Shown here piece after piece: positions 10,725-22,067 of a stretch of DNA of 64,000 nucleotides. The stretch is from the NCBI RefSeq assembly GCF_030272615.1, contig NC_081410.1:224429415-224493414 (forward strand). The letters are read 5' to 3'. Origin of the DNA: Cryptomeria japonica (Eukaryota > Streptophyta > Pinopsida > Cupressales > Cupressaceae). Each line of letters begins with the position of its first letter. Within the stretch, counting starts at the first letter, position 1. Made by a program: the position numbers and the translations under genes. The notes below the pieces were generated by a model. It did no database searches and was not told the DNA's origin. It was given only the letters and a program-made list of their open reading frames with translations.

Positions 10725-11873
10725 ATGGAAAATCTGATGAAGCAACTTGAAGCAGCTCTCTCAGACTATGATGCAGAAAAATATATCAAACTAGAAGATG
10801 ATCTAAAGGCAGCTCAGGATATCATTCAGGCACTTCAAGAGAATCTTACTATTGCAAGAAACAAGAGAAGATAACTTTGTGAAAAGATGCAAAATGAGAA
10901 TGATGAAAAGGAATCACTTAATGATCAGATAAGCAAGCTGAAACTAGAGAACATAACAATGAAGAATGAGATGCAGGATATGACTATGAGATTTTGTAAA
11001 GAAATTGAGGATAGGAAAAAGAATGAAGAAGAATTGACCAGAAGACTAAGTGATGCAACAAATGAGAACACAAGACTTAGCTATGAAAATGATTTATTGA
11101 AGACAGATCTGATGCACACTCAGAATGACTCCAATGAACTAATGAGGTAGAAAGAAGTCTTAGAAAGAGAACTAGAAACTGCAAATCAACATAAAGAAAA
11201 ATTCAAGAAAAGTTCAGAAGAACTTGGCACCTTGCAGAAGAATCAAAAACCTAAGGGTGACACTTCTGGAATTGGCTTTGAAGTTGGTGAAAGCTCTGGT
11301 ACTGCAAATACTCAGGATCATAGCAAACCGGTAAGGCAACCTAATACTTATAAATTCAATGGAAAATGCTTTAACTCTAATAAGTATGGTCATAGAGAAA
11401 ATGAATGTAGATCTAGAAATTATTAGAATATCAACACACCCATTGGTCAATGTTCAAAATGCAACAAAGTTGGTCACAACTCTAAAAATTGCAGAATGAA
11501 TGTGAGATGTTATGTTTGTGGAAGATTTGGACACCTATCTAATCAATGCAGAACAAAAACTAGCATAGGTTATGGGAAAGCTATTCAGAAAAATAATGTG
11601 ACTTGTTATGCATGTAACAAGATTGGGCATATTGCAAAATTCTATAGAAGTAAAGGATCACCGACAGATAACAAAAGTTCTAGCTTGAAAGGGAAAGAAA
11701 AAGTTGAAGAGGTAAAACAAGAATTCTCAAAACAATGGATTAGAAAAGCTGATCTAAATGTTGGGAATACTCCACTGGTAGAACCAATCAACACTCCACC
11801 AATAGAACATAGTATTACTCCACCGACAGGACAGAATAGTGCTCCACCTGCAGGAAGTTCTTCATCTAATTGA
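10725..11873 (+). pseudogene. Element B ORF1: coiled coil plus four CCHC zinc knuckles
   Basis: One frame of 382 codons runs from the ATG at 10725 to TGA at 11871, interrupted by TAA (10872), TAG (11148) and TAG (11424). Residues 1-175 or so are heptad-like and charged (coiled coil). After a linker with KPVRQPNTYKFNGK come four knuckles: CFNSNKYGHRENEC (second Cys lost), CSKCNKVGHNSKNC, CYVCGRFGHLSNQC and CYACNKIGHIAKFY (last Cys lost). A Pro/Thr/Ser-rich tail follows. The same architecture occurs in element A, where different positions are damaged, so all four knuckles were probably intact in the ancestor. A nucleic-acid-binding, Gag-like role is likely, but no capsid domain is visible. A 305-base noncoding spacer (11874-12178) separates it from ORF2. 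Confidence 0.8.
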
Positions 11874-12178
11874 AGAAAGTTTCCTTGAGGGTTTGACAAT
11901 ATAATGACACATGCTATTATTCCCTCGGTTAGAGATGAGAAGTTGGAAATTACTTCATTACCAACAGACAATGTTAAGTGAATACTTAACCGGCATGCAT
12001 TAAATGTGGTAGATGACAAATAAACATTATAAATTTGTGGTTTTGGCTCCATTTCACTTCACCAAGATTTCAAACATTTGAAGAGCGTGAAATTTGTAGA
12101 GCTAAGGGATTTCGAGCAAAGAGGTGAAGCACTTCAAGCAATCAATCCATCCAAAGGAAGAAAAAGGTATTTATCATC

Positions 12179-15100
12179 ATGGCATCCACCTCTACACTTG
12201 AATATATAGCAAACCCTACTGTAGTCGAGGTTATAAAACTCCCTAGGCCTGTGTTTCAACTAGTTCCCGAGGTAGCAAAGAAAGATGATAGTGTAGGTGC
12301 TTTTTCTCAAATTCCAAAAGGAGTTGTTTATGCTGAAGACCCCAGAATTTACATTCACTGTAACATAGAGGAATTAGGAGATGAAGAGATCAAAACATAT
12401 AAATCTGTCATATGTGATAATTTCAGAAATGTAAAACCGGAACATAAAATCATTGAAACCCTAGGATTTACTGAAATCCTTTGCATTCCTAAATTTCCCA
12501 AGGATGTGATTAGGATAGTCTTAAGTAGGGTACATGGTGAATTTTTTTGGTTAGATGCAATTCACAAAATTACCAGGGAAGCTATGAAAGTTGTCATAGG
12601 GTTACCATCCACCGGTAAAAGACCAGACAAGACCAAAAAGGTCTCCAATGACCTAGTTATGAACTTAACTGGTGCAACATCTGACAGAAGGTCCTTGAGG
12701 GTAAATGATGTAATAGATATAAATGTGAGATTTGTTAGCATGATTTTAGGGTATAAAGCTACTCATGCAAATAGACTCAACTTAGTTTTAAGTTTTTGCA
12801 TTAAGAGTGCTTATGACATGGTTACAGACAATGTGAAAATTGACATATGTGAATGGTTAAAAGATGAGTTAATTGACAACTTATGCAAGATAAAGAAATA
12901 TAAGAAAGGAAATTTTAGGTTTGGTAATTTGCTTGTATGCTTGATGCTACACATAACCAAATAGGTTCCCGGTATAGGCTATAAAGAACTTGGATTTGAT
13001 ATTCCGATAGGAAAACAGTTAACAAAACTATTGAATAACATGGGTGAAGACAAGGAAAAGAATATTCATGATTATTTTCAAGCACTTAAGGCCAAAATGA
13101 AGAAGAGAATTAGATTATCACAAAAAATTGTTGACAAGTACAAGGATGATATATGTTTTGTAATAAAAAAGGATGAGATCTAGATGGAAGCAGTCGTCCC
13201 TAGAACAATCTAGGTAACAAAGATGGGTTATGAGACTGATGATCATATAATTGAGACTTATGCTAAAGCACTTCTTGAAGCACCAAATGAACCAAAGGAA
13301 GAAGTATTTGGTAGTGCTGAGACCATAGAAAATCAAATTCAATCTAAAAAGAGAGTGAAAAAGGTTGAGGCAGTTGTGAGAAGAGGTTCTAGACAGGCAA
13401 AGGCTATTAAAGAAGATATACTGAAACAAACCAGTATCACTAAGGATGAGTTAGTAGCCCCATAGCCTGAAACTCACCTATCACCAGTAGGCACTTCTTT
13501 GGAGAGTGACATGCCTACAACTTTGAAAAGAGTTGTAAGGAAAAGAGATCCTTCACTGGCAACCACACCTTTTCCTAGAAGGACTAGATAGAAACAACAA
13601 GTAGTAAGGTCTCCTGTTAGAAAGACAACACCAAAGAAAAAGTTGACACCAAAGAAGAAGAAGAGAACAAAACAAAACTTGGCCCCTCTTCACATATTGC
13701 TAAATGAAATTACAGAGGAAGGGAAACTCAAAAATATAGGAAAGGTCTATGACACTCTGATAGTAGATGAAAAAGAACAAGTGGAAAACAGTGTTATTTT
13801 GCATATGGACATGTATAAGAAATTTTTGATGGAAGTGATAGATGAAGTACCAGATGAATTGTTCAAAAGACTGGAAGTAAGAAGACAAGCTGTTATAGAG
13901 CTTGATAAGAAAATTAAAATTGAAAAGTTACTATTTGTTTATCCAGTAAACTCACCTAAGAAGATAGATGATTTAATTGCTGAAGCCAATCGGTCAATAT
14001 TCTCTACTGCACACTGGTATATTGCTTTAATGGTTGGAAGAGTTAATGAGGTAACTGAAGAAACAAAAAATGCATGGGATATATTCCTAGTTGAAAAAGA
14101 GAAATAGGAAGAGTACAAGAACCCCAAACTTATAAAGGTATATCAGAAGGAAAGAGACCAGGGTAAAGGAAATGTTGGTGGACCTCTGAGCATCAAAGTT
14201 AAAGATAACTTATCCCCACCATCTCAAATTACATCACCAGTAAAAACTACTGAAGATCAATCGACAGTTGAGAGTATGGACATAAAGGATACTAATCCTA
14301 ATCCTGAGGTACTATACACAGTAAATGTTGATACACAAAAGATCAACATTGTGGTAGATAAAGATACAACTAGTATGACAGACATGGCTAGTGAGCCACC
14401 AATAACTGAGCAAACTGATCAAACACAAGAGAAACTGACAGATGATAACACAGGAGAACAGATAGAGAAACAAGAAGAGCAAAAGGCTCTGAAATAGGAA
14501 CAGGTACAGGAGCAGAGTCATGAGGAAATAGTACAACCGGCAACAGGAGAAAATAAAAAACCATTGCTTAAGGAAATGCAAACACAGACTGACCTACCAG
14601 AGGTCATAACGAGCTTGGTTACTTCCTCCACTAGCAGAATTCAAAATGTTGGTTCCTCCTCAGCAGGCCACAAATCAACAAATGTAACTGAAGTACTTTT
14701 GGATTCAATCAAAAGGATAACAGATTGTAGTTCACAGGCTTATAAAGCTATAGATGACACAATCCCAATTTTAAAGGTAATAGCTCCTAATTGTAACATA
14801 GACAATAAGGATTCTTTAGGACAACTTGATACTTTGTGTAAATACATCACTGAGAACATAGTGACTATTGAGAAAATAAAGGAAGAGACATTGAAGGACA
14901 AGGTAAAAATTGAAAAGCAAAAATTCTTTGAAGATCAGATAAAGAAGTGTACTAGGGAATTTGACACACTTCTACCAGAACTATGTAACTTATTGAAGAA
15001 ATTCAAAACTCTGTACAAAGATACTTGCAAGACAAACTTTTTGACAGTAGACATAGATAAGAAGATGAGCAAGGTACAAGATGAAATCAATAAACTTGCT

Positions 15101-15448
15101 GATAATTTTGTTAACTCGCCTTATACATTATCAGTTTTTGAACAGAAGATAACAACTTTTGAGGAAGAGTTACTTAAGATAGGAAGAGAAAAGAAGAGAA
15201 TAGTAAATAAAGCAAAGAATTTGAGACTAAGACTAAGTCCAAGATTGGACTATCTAGCATCATTATGGAAGGAAATATCTGAGGCACTAGTACAAGGATA
15301 GAAAACAATGGCAGAGCATATGCAACACCTCACCGGTACAGTTAAAAGAATAGAGATAGCAATAAAGGACAGCAAGAAGTTTATGGAGAGTATAAACTTG
15401 ATTTTGGCAGAGCTTTTTCAAATTGTAACCACCCAGTTACAAGGTTGA
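12179..15448 (+). pseudogene. Element B ORF2: about 1,090-codon unassigned protein with eight TAG stops
   Basis: A single frame runs from the ATG at 12179 to TGA at 15446 with no frameshift. It is interrupted by eight stops, all TAG (12962, 13181, 13211, 13463, 13589, 14105, 14495, 15299). Layout: residues 1-345 look globular (IPKGVVYAEDPRIYIHCNIE, HGEFFW, CEWLKDELIDNL). Residues 350-480 are basic with a Lys-rich patch near 13640. Residues 500-645 are helical, then an acidic Gln/Thr-rich linker, and the last 290 residues are coiled coil. Homology to element A ORF2 extends through all parts. No enzyme motif is visible. It could be an accessory or structural protein of the element, or a captured gene. 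I cannot choose. Confidence 0.75.
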
Positions 15449-15637
15449 GACTACAACTCTATTGACACCTTGACAACCTTTGTCATTGATGCCAAAGGGC
15501 AAGTAGTAGTATGAGAAAATAACCGGCAAAAGACTTATCTGCTCAGGGGTAGTTCTTACTTTTTTTTGGTAACACATTTTTGGATTACAATTTTGGATAC
15601 ACTTTTCAATTTTCTCATGAGTGTTGCCATCAATGCC

Positions 15638-15649
15638 AAAGGGGGAGAT
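15638..15649 (+). other. Polypurine tract of element B
   Basis: AAAGGGGGAGAT directly precedes the 3' LTR and would prime plus-strand DNA synthesis. A degenerate earlier copy (CCAAAGGGCAAG) lies at 15492-15503. Confidence 0.9.
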
Positions 15650-16445
15650 TGTTGGCATATGCACACTCCAATGAGACATTGTAGGTGATTGAAGGTTTTG
15701 TCATTGATGGCAACCTTACAATCCTATGGCACCGGCAAGGCATTACACTACACCGACACTAGCAAGATCAGACTCTACACCGGCACTTAGACCACTGGCA
15801 CCGATAGAGAAAGGAAGTATACTGGCATAGAGGCTGACAGGATTTTTTTGTTATATTATATTTTGTTTATTATTGTAAAATCTTTGTAAGCCAACTTGGC
15901 AAGTTGTAAAATGACTCTTATATATAAGAGAGATCATTGTAGACATTTTTTAAGTGATTAAGTGATAAGAAGAAAAGATATAAGGTAGACCTATTATGTG
16001 AAATATAGGTTAAGGGTTTATGTAAGAAGTAGAGTAGCAACCGGTACTGGATCTGGTATTATAGATGTTATTGTAAAGTAGTACAAGATATTGGATTTGT
16101 ATAATCCATCATTGTAAGTCAGTGAGACTTCCCATTTTGTGTTTGAGCAGTGAGCTCTAGGTAGTTGGCCTTCCTGCATGTGCATGTAATATTCTCTTAT
16201 TGGCCAATAAGTGGATATTGTGGGTCACAAATCCCACCGAGGTTTTTCCCACATCGGGTTTCCTCTTTAAATCACTGTGTTATGGTGTGTTTCTTATGTG
16301 GTTACTTTCATTTCTGTTTATTGCATTATTTCTTGCATATCGATACATTGTTATAATATGCTCTATGTGTTTTAAGTCAAGAAATTCTATTCACCAGTTA
16401 GATACTGATTCACCCCCCCTCTCAGTATCTGTGGGAATCCTAACA
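15650..16445 (+). repeat. 3' LTR of element B
   Basis: 796 bp, TGTTGGCATA to ATCCTAACA. Relative to the 5' LTR it has extra sequence near 15750-15790 and a short deletion near 16180. The remainder is closely similar. The TATA palindrome recurs at 15915-15930. Confidence 0.93.
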
Positions 16446-16450
16446 AATCT
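16446..16450 (+). other. Right target site duplication of element B (AATCT)
   Basis: Identical to 9868-9872. It marks the exact end of element B in element D. Confidence 0.93.
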
Positions 16451-17830
16451 ATGATGCTTTCTATGTATGTTTCACTTTCTGATTCTGTGTCACTTATATG
16501 CTCTTATTCTTGTAACTGAGTTTGTTGTAAATCAGTGGATCTTCATTGTATTGTGGATACCCTTCTTAAGCCTAGTATCATTCTTTGTAGTCTTTCTTCA
16601 TTTGACTCAAATGGAGGAGCTAAAGTTGTTTCTCTTGGCAAAATTATTTATAGTAACCAAGGATTTGGCTCATCTGCTGGTGTTCAGCCTATATCTGTTA
16701 CCATGTTTGCATGTGCAGATGTTTCAGGCATTGTACAACTAGATGTCTCTATACTAGGTTCTTGTAGAAGTTGCCTCATGTCTTCACCATCTGATTCCAT
16801 GATAGGAGATGTTGGTTCTCTCTTTCTTTTCTAAGGTGAAGAGAAATAGATCTTTGTTGATGACTGATTCTGAGGTATGTATTCCAAGGGTAGCCTAGGC
16901 TTTCTTAGTATATCCAATGTATGTTGTCTAGCTTTTGTTATTTGGGGCACATGTTTATATCCCAAGCCTCAATTCTTTGGGTTTTCATGTGGCAAAATAG
17001 GTTCTAATGTTCCTTTCTTTTGTAGTCCTAATCATGTGGTGCCATCATACCCATATTTTTGTAACATCTTGAAGTCGTTACCATATTGATGTAGAGGTAT
17101 CCTGGGTATTGCCATGTCATAATCTTCTCTGTATATCCAGTGATTGATATCTTCATTTAGAGATTCTTCTTGTAGGTCTCCTCATCTAATGAAATAGCAA
17201 GAATATGAATACTTTACTATCTCTTTTCCTTTATCTTGTTTCACTGTTGTATTTTGAGGCTTCCCAAAAGACCTGGGAGAAAATAATGATTGTTTATCTT
17301 CTGATGTACTCGAAATGGAATATTCTCCACAACCAACTTCTTTAATATGCAAAGAAGATGTGGTTGGTGTATTTTTATTTGTTTCATTAATTGATAATGA
17401 TTCCATTTGTAAGTGAAGAGGGGCTTCCTGATTGTTTGGTACTTGATTGTCTGAGCTTGCCCTTAAATAATTATAGTGTTGAAAAGGGTTTGGGTCACTA
17501 TAGACAGTGATTTCTATGCCATTGTATGGAAACTTTACTCATTGGTGAAAATTTGATGGTACTTCTTGCATTGTATGTATCCATGGGCAACCTAATAGCA
17601 TATTGTACCCCAATTCTCTATCTAGGACTTGAAAGGTGATGTTTGTTGTAGTTGGTCCTACTTGTAATGGTAAAGTCACCACACCCTTAGAGGGGTGTTC
17701 CGCGTCATCATAGGCTTTGATATTGATTCTCTTGGTAGAATCAATATAATGTTTAAAATATCCTAAAGCTTTGATCAAATGTAGAGTGCATATGTTAAGG
17801 CCAGCTCCACCATCTATAAGTACTCTTCAA
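16451..17830 (-). pseudogene. Element D protease and G-patch-like region
   Basis: On the minus strand the protease active site LIDGGAGLNIC (catalytic Asp at 17814-17812) is followed by the retropepsin core (17778-17539: VTLPLQVGPTTTN, FQVLDRELGYNMLLGCPWIH). After a Ser/Thr-rich spacer (17406-17182) the frame shows a glycine-rich segment (about 17080-16960: LGLQKKGTLEP, GLGYKH) that resembles the G-patch-like stretch of Tat-lineage polyproteins. Stops and shifts interrupt it. The plus-strand frames at 16165-17089 are antisense to this region or lie in the B LTR and are not genes. The insertion of B at 16446 cuts the polyprotein. Confidence 0.7.
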
Positions 17831-17884
17831 AACCTTTTTTCAGTCAACCAAAGCTTCCAAGTGCAAGGGATCATTATGCATGGG

Positions 17885-20334
17885 TCAGTTTGTAGGTACA
17901 ACCTCTTCAATGAATGTGACCTTTGAAGCTGCCAAGTTTCCAACCATGGACTGGAAGGTGTTCTCATCAATATCTCTAGCAACAACTGAATCTTGTAAGG
18001 CTTTATCCAGGATTGCCTTATGAGCTAGAAATATGCACAATAACTCAAATAGTGAAATTTGGGCTAGAGTTTGATTTAACTGATCCACCATATTGTAGTT
18101 GCTAGTCATTGAAGGGGGGTTGGAAAGCACCCCTTGTAATGTGACCTTTGATCTTCTAGTGATGACAACACAATATCTACTTTTAGGATTCATTGTGATT
18201 GTAGCTACCATTTCATCTCCTGCACTTAGTGTGTTAATGGTATAGTCAAATGCGACATTGGTATAAATGGCATTATTCTTTTGTGCATTAGAACTAGAAG
18301 CCTTTCCTTTGTCATGTTTGATGAAAGGATCATTGAAAATGGTATGATTTGTGTTTGGTGCCTTATTGGTATCCATAGTAATGTCACCTTGATCAATGAG
18401 ATCTTGGATGAGGTTCTTCAATTTGTAGCAACTTATTATCTTGTGACCCTTATTGTGGTGATACTCACAAAAATCATTGTCATTCCACCAAGCGGGCTTT
18501 AATGGACCTGTTTCATATCGCCTAGCCTCTGGTAAAGTTATGGCATTGCTTTGCATCATCTTTTTTAGTGTTGATTCAATAGGTTCTCCGAGGGGTGTAA
18601 AGTTTCTTCTGGGTGCACCTATCCTTGGTGGCCTTGGATTGTTTGATTGTAGTGCATTGGTGTTGTTTGTCTGAGACTGATTCTTATTGGCAAAATCAGC
18701 TAGTCCTTGTAGAGATACTATTGGTTGAGCTCTATTTACAACACGCATCGACAACTCCACCATTTGTGATATTTTTATTTCTAGATCAAAATTTTGGCCT
18801 TTCATTGTTTATGCTGGTGGTTGGTCCACTATCCTTGTGGTGTTTCAATATCCCTTGTTCTAATAGGCCGCTCTCACATTTGATGCCTTTTTTTGTTATG
18901 TCTTTAAAATTGTTTAGGCATTGCATTTGTAATGGATAATTAATTGGAGGCACAAGATTTTCATTGAAGATGTCTACTTGCTTCGCTTCGGGGATGTGAC
19001 TAGGACATCTGCGATATAGGCCTCTCCATCTTTGCAAGAATATGGTGAAAGTTTCACCTTCTTTTTGCTTTGTTTCACATAAATCCATTAAGGTAACTGG
19101 ATTATCTATATTGAAGGCAAAGTTAGATATAAATAACTCAGCCAATTCTCCCTATAAAGTAATTTTGGGTGGAAGGTGTGAAAACCATTCCAATGTTGTC
19201 CCTCCAAGGCTCTTGGAAAACAACCTCATTAAGTATGTATCATTGTGAGCTACTTCAATACATGTTGTGAAGAATTCTCTGATATGATCTCGAGGATCCC
19301 CTTTCCCTCTATATTTGTCAATTTTTGGAGTTTCAAAATGCGAGGGAAATGGTGGGGTGTATAATTTTCTATCAAAAGGATATGGATAGAGGTCCTCCAT
19401 TGTGTAGCTCTTTTTATCATTACCTGCTTGCATACTGGCCATTTGATTTTTAAGGTTCTCCATTTGTTGGGTCAGAATCTCTGTTTGGGTCAATGGTGTA
19501 TTGACTTGATGACTGTTTCCCACAAAAGGGGTAGTATTTGAGTACCTTTGAGCTTGTTGAAATGTAGACAGACTAGGTAACTGTGCGCCATAAGTTCTAG
19601 TAGGTGGTGTGAAGTATGTAAATTGTGGACTAACATTTGGGTGAGCCAAGCTAGTTGTCCCTTGATTCATATTCTGACTACTATGGGTGGAACCAACTGA
19701 AACTACGGGTTGAGTTAAAATTTCCTAAGGTAGCATTGTGAGCCATTGGAGCTTGCAGTGTCATGTTGGGCATTATCAATGGTGTAAGATTGGTACTTTC
19801 TGATGCCACTGTTAACTGTGTTGAGGTTGTAGCCATATTGGCATTTTGAGATATACCTCACATTGATGTAGCAACTGCTACTTCTTTCTGTGTTGCAACA
19901 GGCATTTGAGGTATATTTTGATTTAATGTCACACCTTACGGCAATATCATTGAAATGTCTATCCCTGGAGGTAACTTGGCTCCATTCTAGACTAAGAGAG
20001 TAAGATATCTATCTCTATCATTATTAATGAGAGTGTTGGGAATCATTAGTGTCGCAAGATCTTGTTGGGATGCTTCCAACTCTTCCTTTGTCAAATTATG
20101 TTATTTTCATCGATGGAAGGCATCCTATTTGCATTTGTTGACATTGTTGCGGGTGTGTGATCCTATTTTTTGTTGTTGTGTGGATAGATCCATATTCCAT
20201 GTTGGGTTAACCAAGGAATCATTGTTAGGATCCATTTGGTTGTTGGCCTTTTGAGCACGCGTTAATAGCATGAGTATTGTTTCGAAGTGATCTTGACTCT
20301 CTAAAATGTGTATGCAAGACTCAATTAAATGCAA
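17885..20334 (-). pseudogene. Element D gag
   Basis: The frame begins at about 20,334 (QKANNQMDPNNDSLVN) and goes through a Gln/Ala/Thr-rich N-terminal part. The capsid domain follows at 19,670-18,786 (YRGKGDPRDHIREFFTTC, LMRLFSKSLGGTTLEWFSHL, ETFTIFLQRWRGLYRRC). The C-terminal region (18,805-17,885) has a C-x2-H-x4-H-x4-C zinc motif (FCEYHHNKGHKIISC at about 18,480-18,435) followed by LKNLIQDLIDQG. This motif pair is characteristic of Tat/Ogre Gag. Three frames are needed to read it, so at least two frameshifts and several stops have accumulated. The protein would have packaged element RNA. Confidence 0.8.
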
Positions 20335-21015
20335 CTTAATATGTTTCTATGACTTCCTAAAAAGTTAAAGTGCAGATAATGCAATCTATGAATGATGACT
20401 TGCTATCGAGGATTCTGAAATTCAAACACAAGATTTTAAGTGTATTGTTGAAAAGCTTCAAATGCTACCTCTTCTTTGATTCAATTTTTGAGGTCTATGT
20501 CTATTTGTATTCATTTCCGAACTTTTTTATCTATGACATCTTGGACTATGTCATATTGGTCTTGATCAATTATTAATTCCTCAGCAAGGATATTCAAACA
20601 ATCAATTATTTCTAATTGAACGCTGTTTGGCCCAAGATTGGGTTGTTCAAATGGGAATTAATCATTTTCTTTTAGACCCATACATTGAAGACTACTATGA
20701 AGATAATGCAGACCCTAGAAATGATTGATACCTAAAATGATTGACACCTAAAATAATTGGCACCTTTCTCTTTTAACATGGTTTGAGAAATGCTGCTATG
20801 GTCTTTTGTATCAATTGTCTAATGGCTTCTTTCTGAGCTGATCTTTGTATCTTTTTCCTTAGTTTCTCATCAAGATGAACAAACTTCTTGATTTCATCAT
20901 CTATGATGGCCTCAAATATATCATATTGGGCATGATTGACTCTTACTTCCCAAGCAAGGTTATCTAAACCATCAATTTTTTATAACTGGTCATTGTTCGG
21001 CCCAAGATTGGGTTG
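20335..21015 (-). pseudogene. Element D 5' leader with duplicated small reading frame, part 1
   Basis: On the minus strand a coding-like segment starts at ATG 20,681 with FPFEQPNLGPN and QYDIVQDVID. A second, diverged copy lies 370 bases further upstream. Its beginning (ATG at 27,769, MGIRGDGEFPFEQ) is separated from its body (20,790-21,015; IDGLDNLAWEV, HAQYDIFEAIIDDE, FVHLDEKLRKKIQ) by element C. Ogre-type elements are known to carry an extra ORF upstream of gag, and this may be its remnant. The function is unknown and stops are present in both copies. Confidence 0.5.
21011..21015 (+). other. Left target site duplication of element C (GGTTG)
   Basis: GGTTG before the C LTR corresponds to AGTTG at 27729-27733 after it, with one mismatch. 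The uninterrupted paralogous copy at 20629-20656 reads through this site (TTGGGTTGTTC), which confirms the insertion point. Confidence 0.85.
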
Positions 21016-22055
21016 TGTTAGGTCCCAGAGACAATTGAGAGTGGGGGGGGGTGAATCAGTTGTCAAATAAATTTAAACAAAAAACAATTTAACCAACTTA
21101 ATGCTTAATACCAGTAAACTAGTTAAGTATTCTGGTAGATAGTTATAATAGTTAATTGCTATACCAGTAAGGATTAGTGCATGAAACATAAACACAAAGT
21201 CATCCACAACACATAACACCAATATTTGTATGTGGAAACCCTGTAAGGGGAAAAACCATGGTGGGAAACCTTACCCACAATCAGATGATACTACTGCAGA
21301 TAGTAAGTGTACATAAATGGGGTCTGCACATGCAGAAAGGCCAATAGCCTAGAGCTCACTGCTCAATCACAAAATGGGAGTCACACTGACTATAGTTGGA
21401 TGGTTCAATCCAATAAGAATGTATTGCACAAAATAGCATCTTCATATGCTGAATTCAGTATCAGTGTAATGTTGATATGCTTCCACAAAAGCCCTCCTTC
21501 AATCTTCAAATGATGTCTGCGTGTATAGCTATGCTTAATCTCGCATATACCTTCACACAATCCTTTTTCGCATTCCACATTTGATCTTACATTTATACCA
21601 TAACCTAAGACCAATTTTAGTAGGTCGGCTCTACAAGATATTACAATAAAACATTTTACAAACAATATAATATCTGATGCAATAACCGATTGAACATGTC
21701 ATCTTAATGCATTTACAACAATAATTAATCATCTCCATAGCGTGCCATGTTGATCTAGAAAAGATAAACCTATCGGTGTAACCCTAGACCTATTTGCCAG
21801 TAACAACAAATATGCAACTATGAATATACCAATGAACAAAACTCCAGGACAAGATGTCCAAATGATGTCTTCAACATAACCATGTGTTTTCCATGTCATT
21901 CCAAGTGTCGGTGATCATTTTGTCTTGCTGGTGTACTAAATACCAGTAACTGCACAATACTTACTTGCTTGCCAGTGAATGTTGCTGGATCTCCAAAGTG
22001 CTAGTTTTTTAGTAGGTGTTGAAATCAATGACAAAACCATACCAAAATACCAACA
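21016..22055 (-). repeat. 3' LTR of element C
   Basis: 1040 bp from TGTTAGGTCC to TACCAACA on the plus strand. It matches the 5' LTR at 26682-27728 along its length, with scattered substitutions and small indels. Confidence 0.93.
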
Positions 22056-22067
22056 ATCTCCTCCTTT
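22056..22067 (-). other. Polypurine tract of element C
   Basis: Reads AAAGGAGGAGAT on the minus strand, directly before the 3' LTR. A second purine tract (TGTCAAAGGGGGAGA on the minus strand) lies at about 22,321-22,336. Confidence 0.9.

Larger units (their letters stand above)
9873..16445 (+). mobile_element. Element B: complete non-autonomous LTR retrotransposon (6573 bp)
   Basis: B is bounded by LTRs of 781 and 796 bp and perfect AATCT target duplications. It has a tRNA-Met-type primer site and a polypurine tract. Between them are only two reading frames: ORF1 (10725-11873; coiled coil and four zinc knuckles) and ORF2 (12179-15448; about 1,090 codons). No protease, integrase, reverse transcriptase or RNase H motif is present. 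It is inserted into element D on the opposite strand. The clean duplications and closely similar LTRs suggest a fairly recent insertion, yet the frames carry 11 in-frame stops, so the copied template may already have been defective. Mobility must have come in trans, most simply from a Copia element with the same primer site. Confidence 0.92.

Noticed and set aside
12179-15448. UAG reassignment or programmed readthrough as the explanation for eight TAG codons
   Set aside because: Plant nuclear genomes use the standard code, and eight readthrough events in one frame are implausible. Methylation-linked mutation is simpler. Only the single TAG shared with element A is kept as a possible readthrough or boundary site.
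16165-17089. Plus-strand frames of 60-100 codons
   Set aside because: They lie in the B 3' LTR or are antisense to the protease region of element D, which has recognisable motifs on the minus strand.
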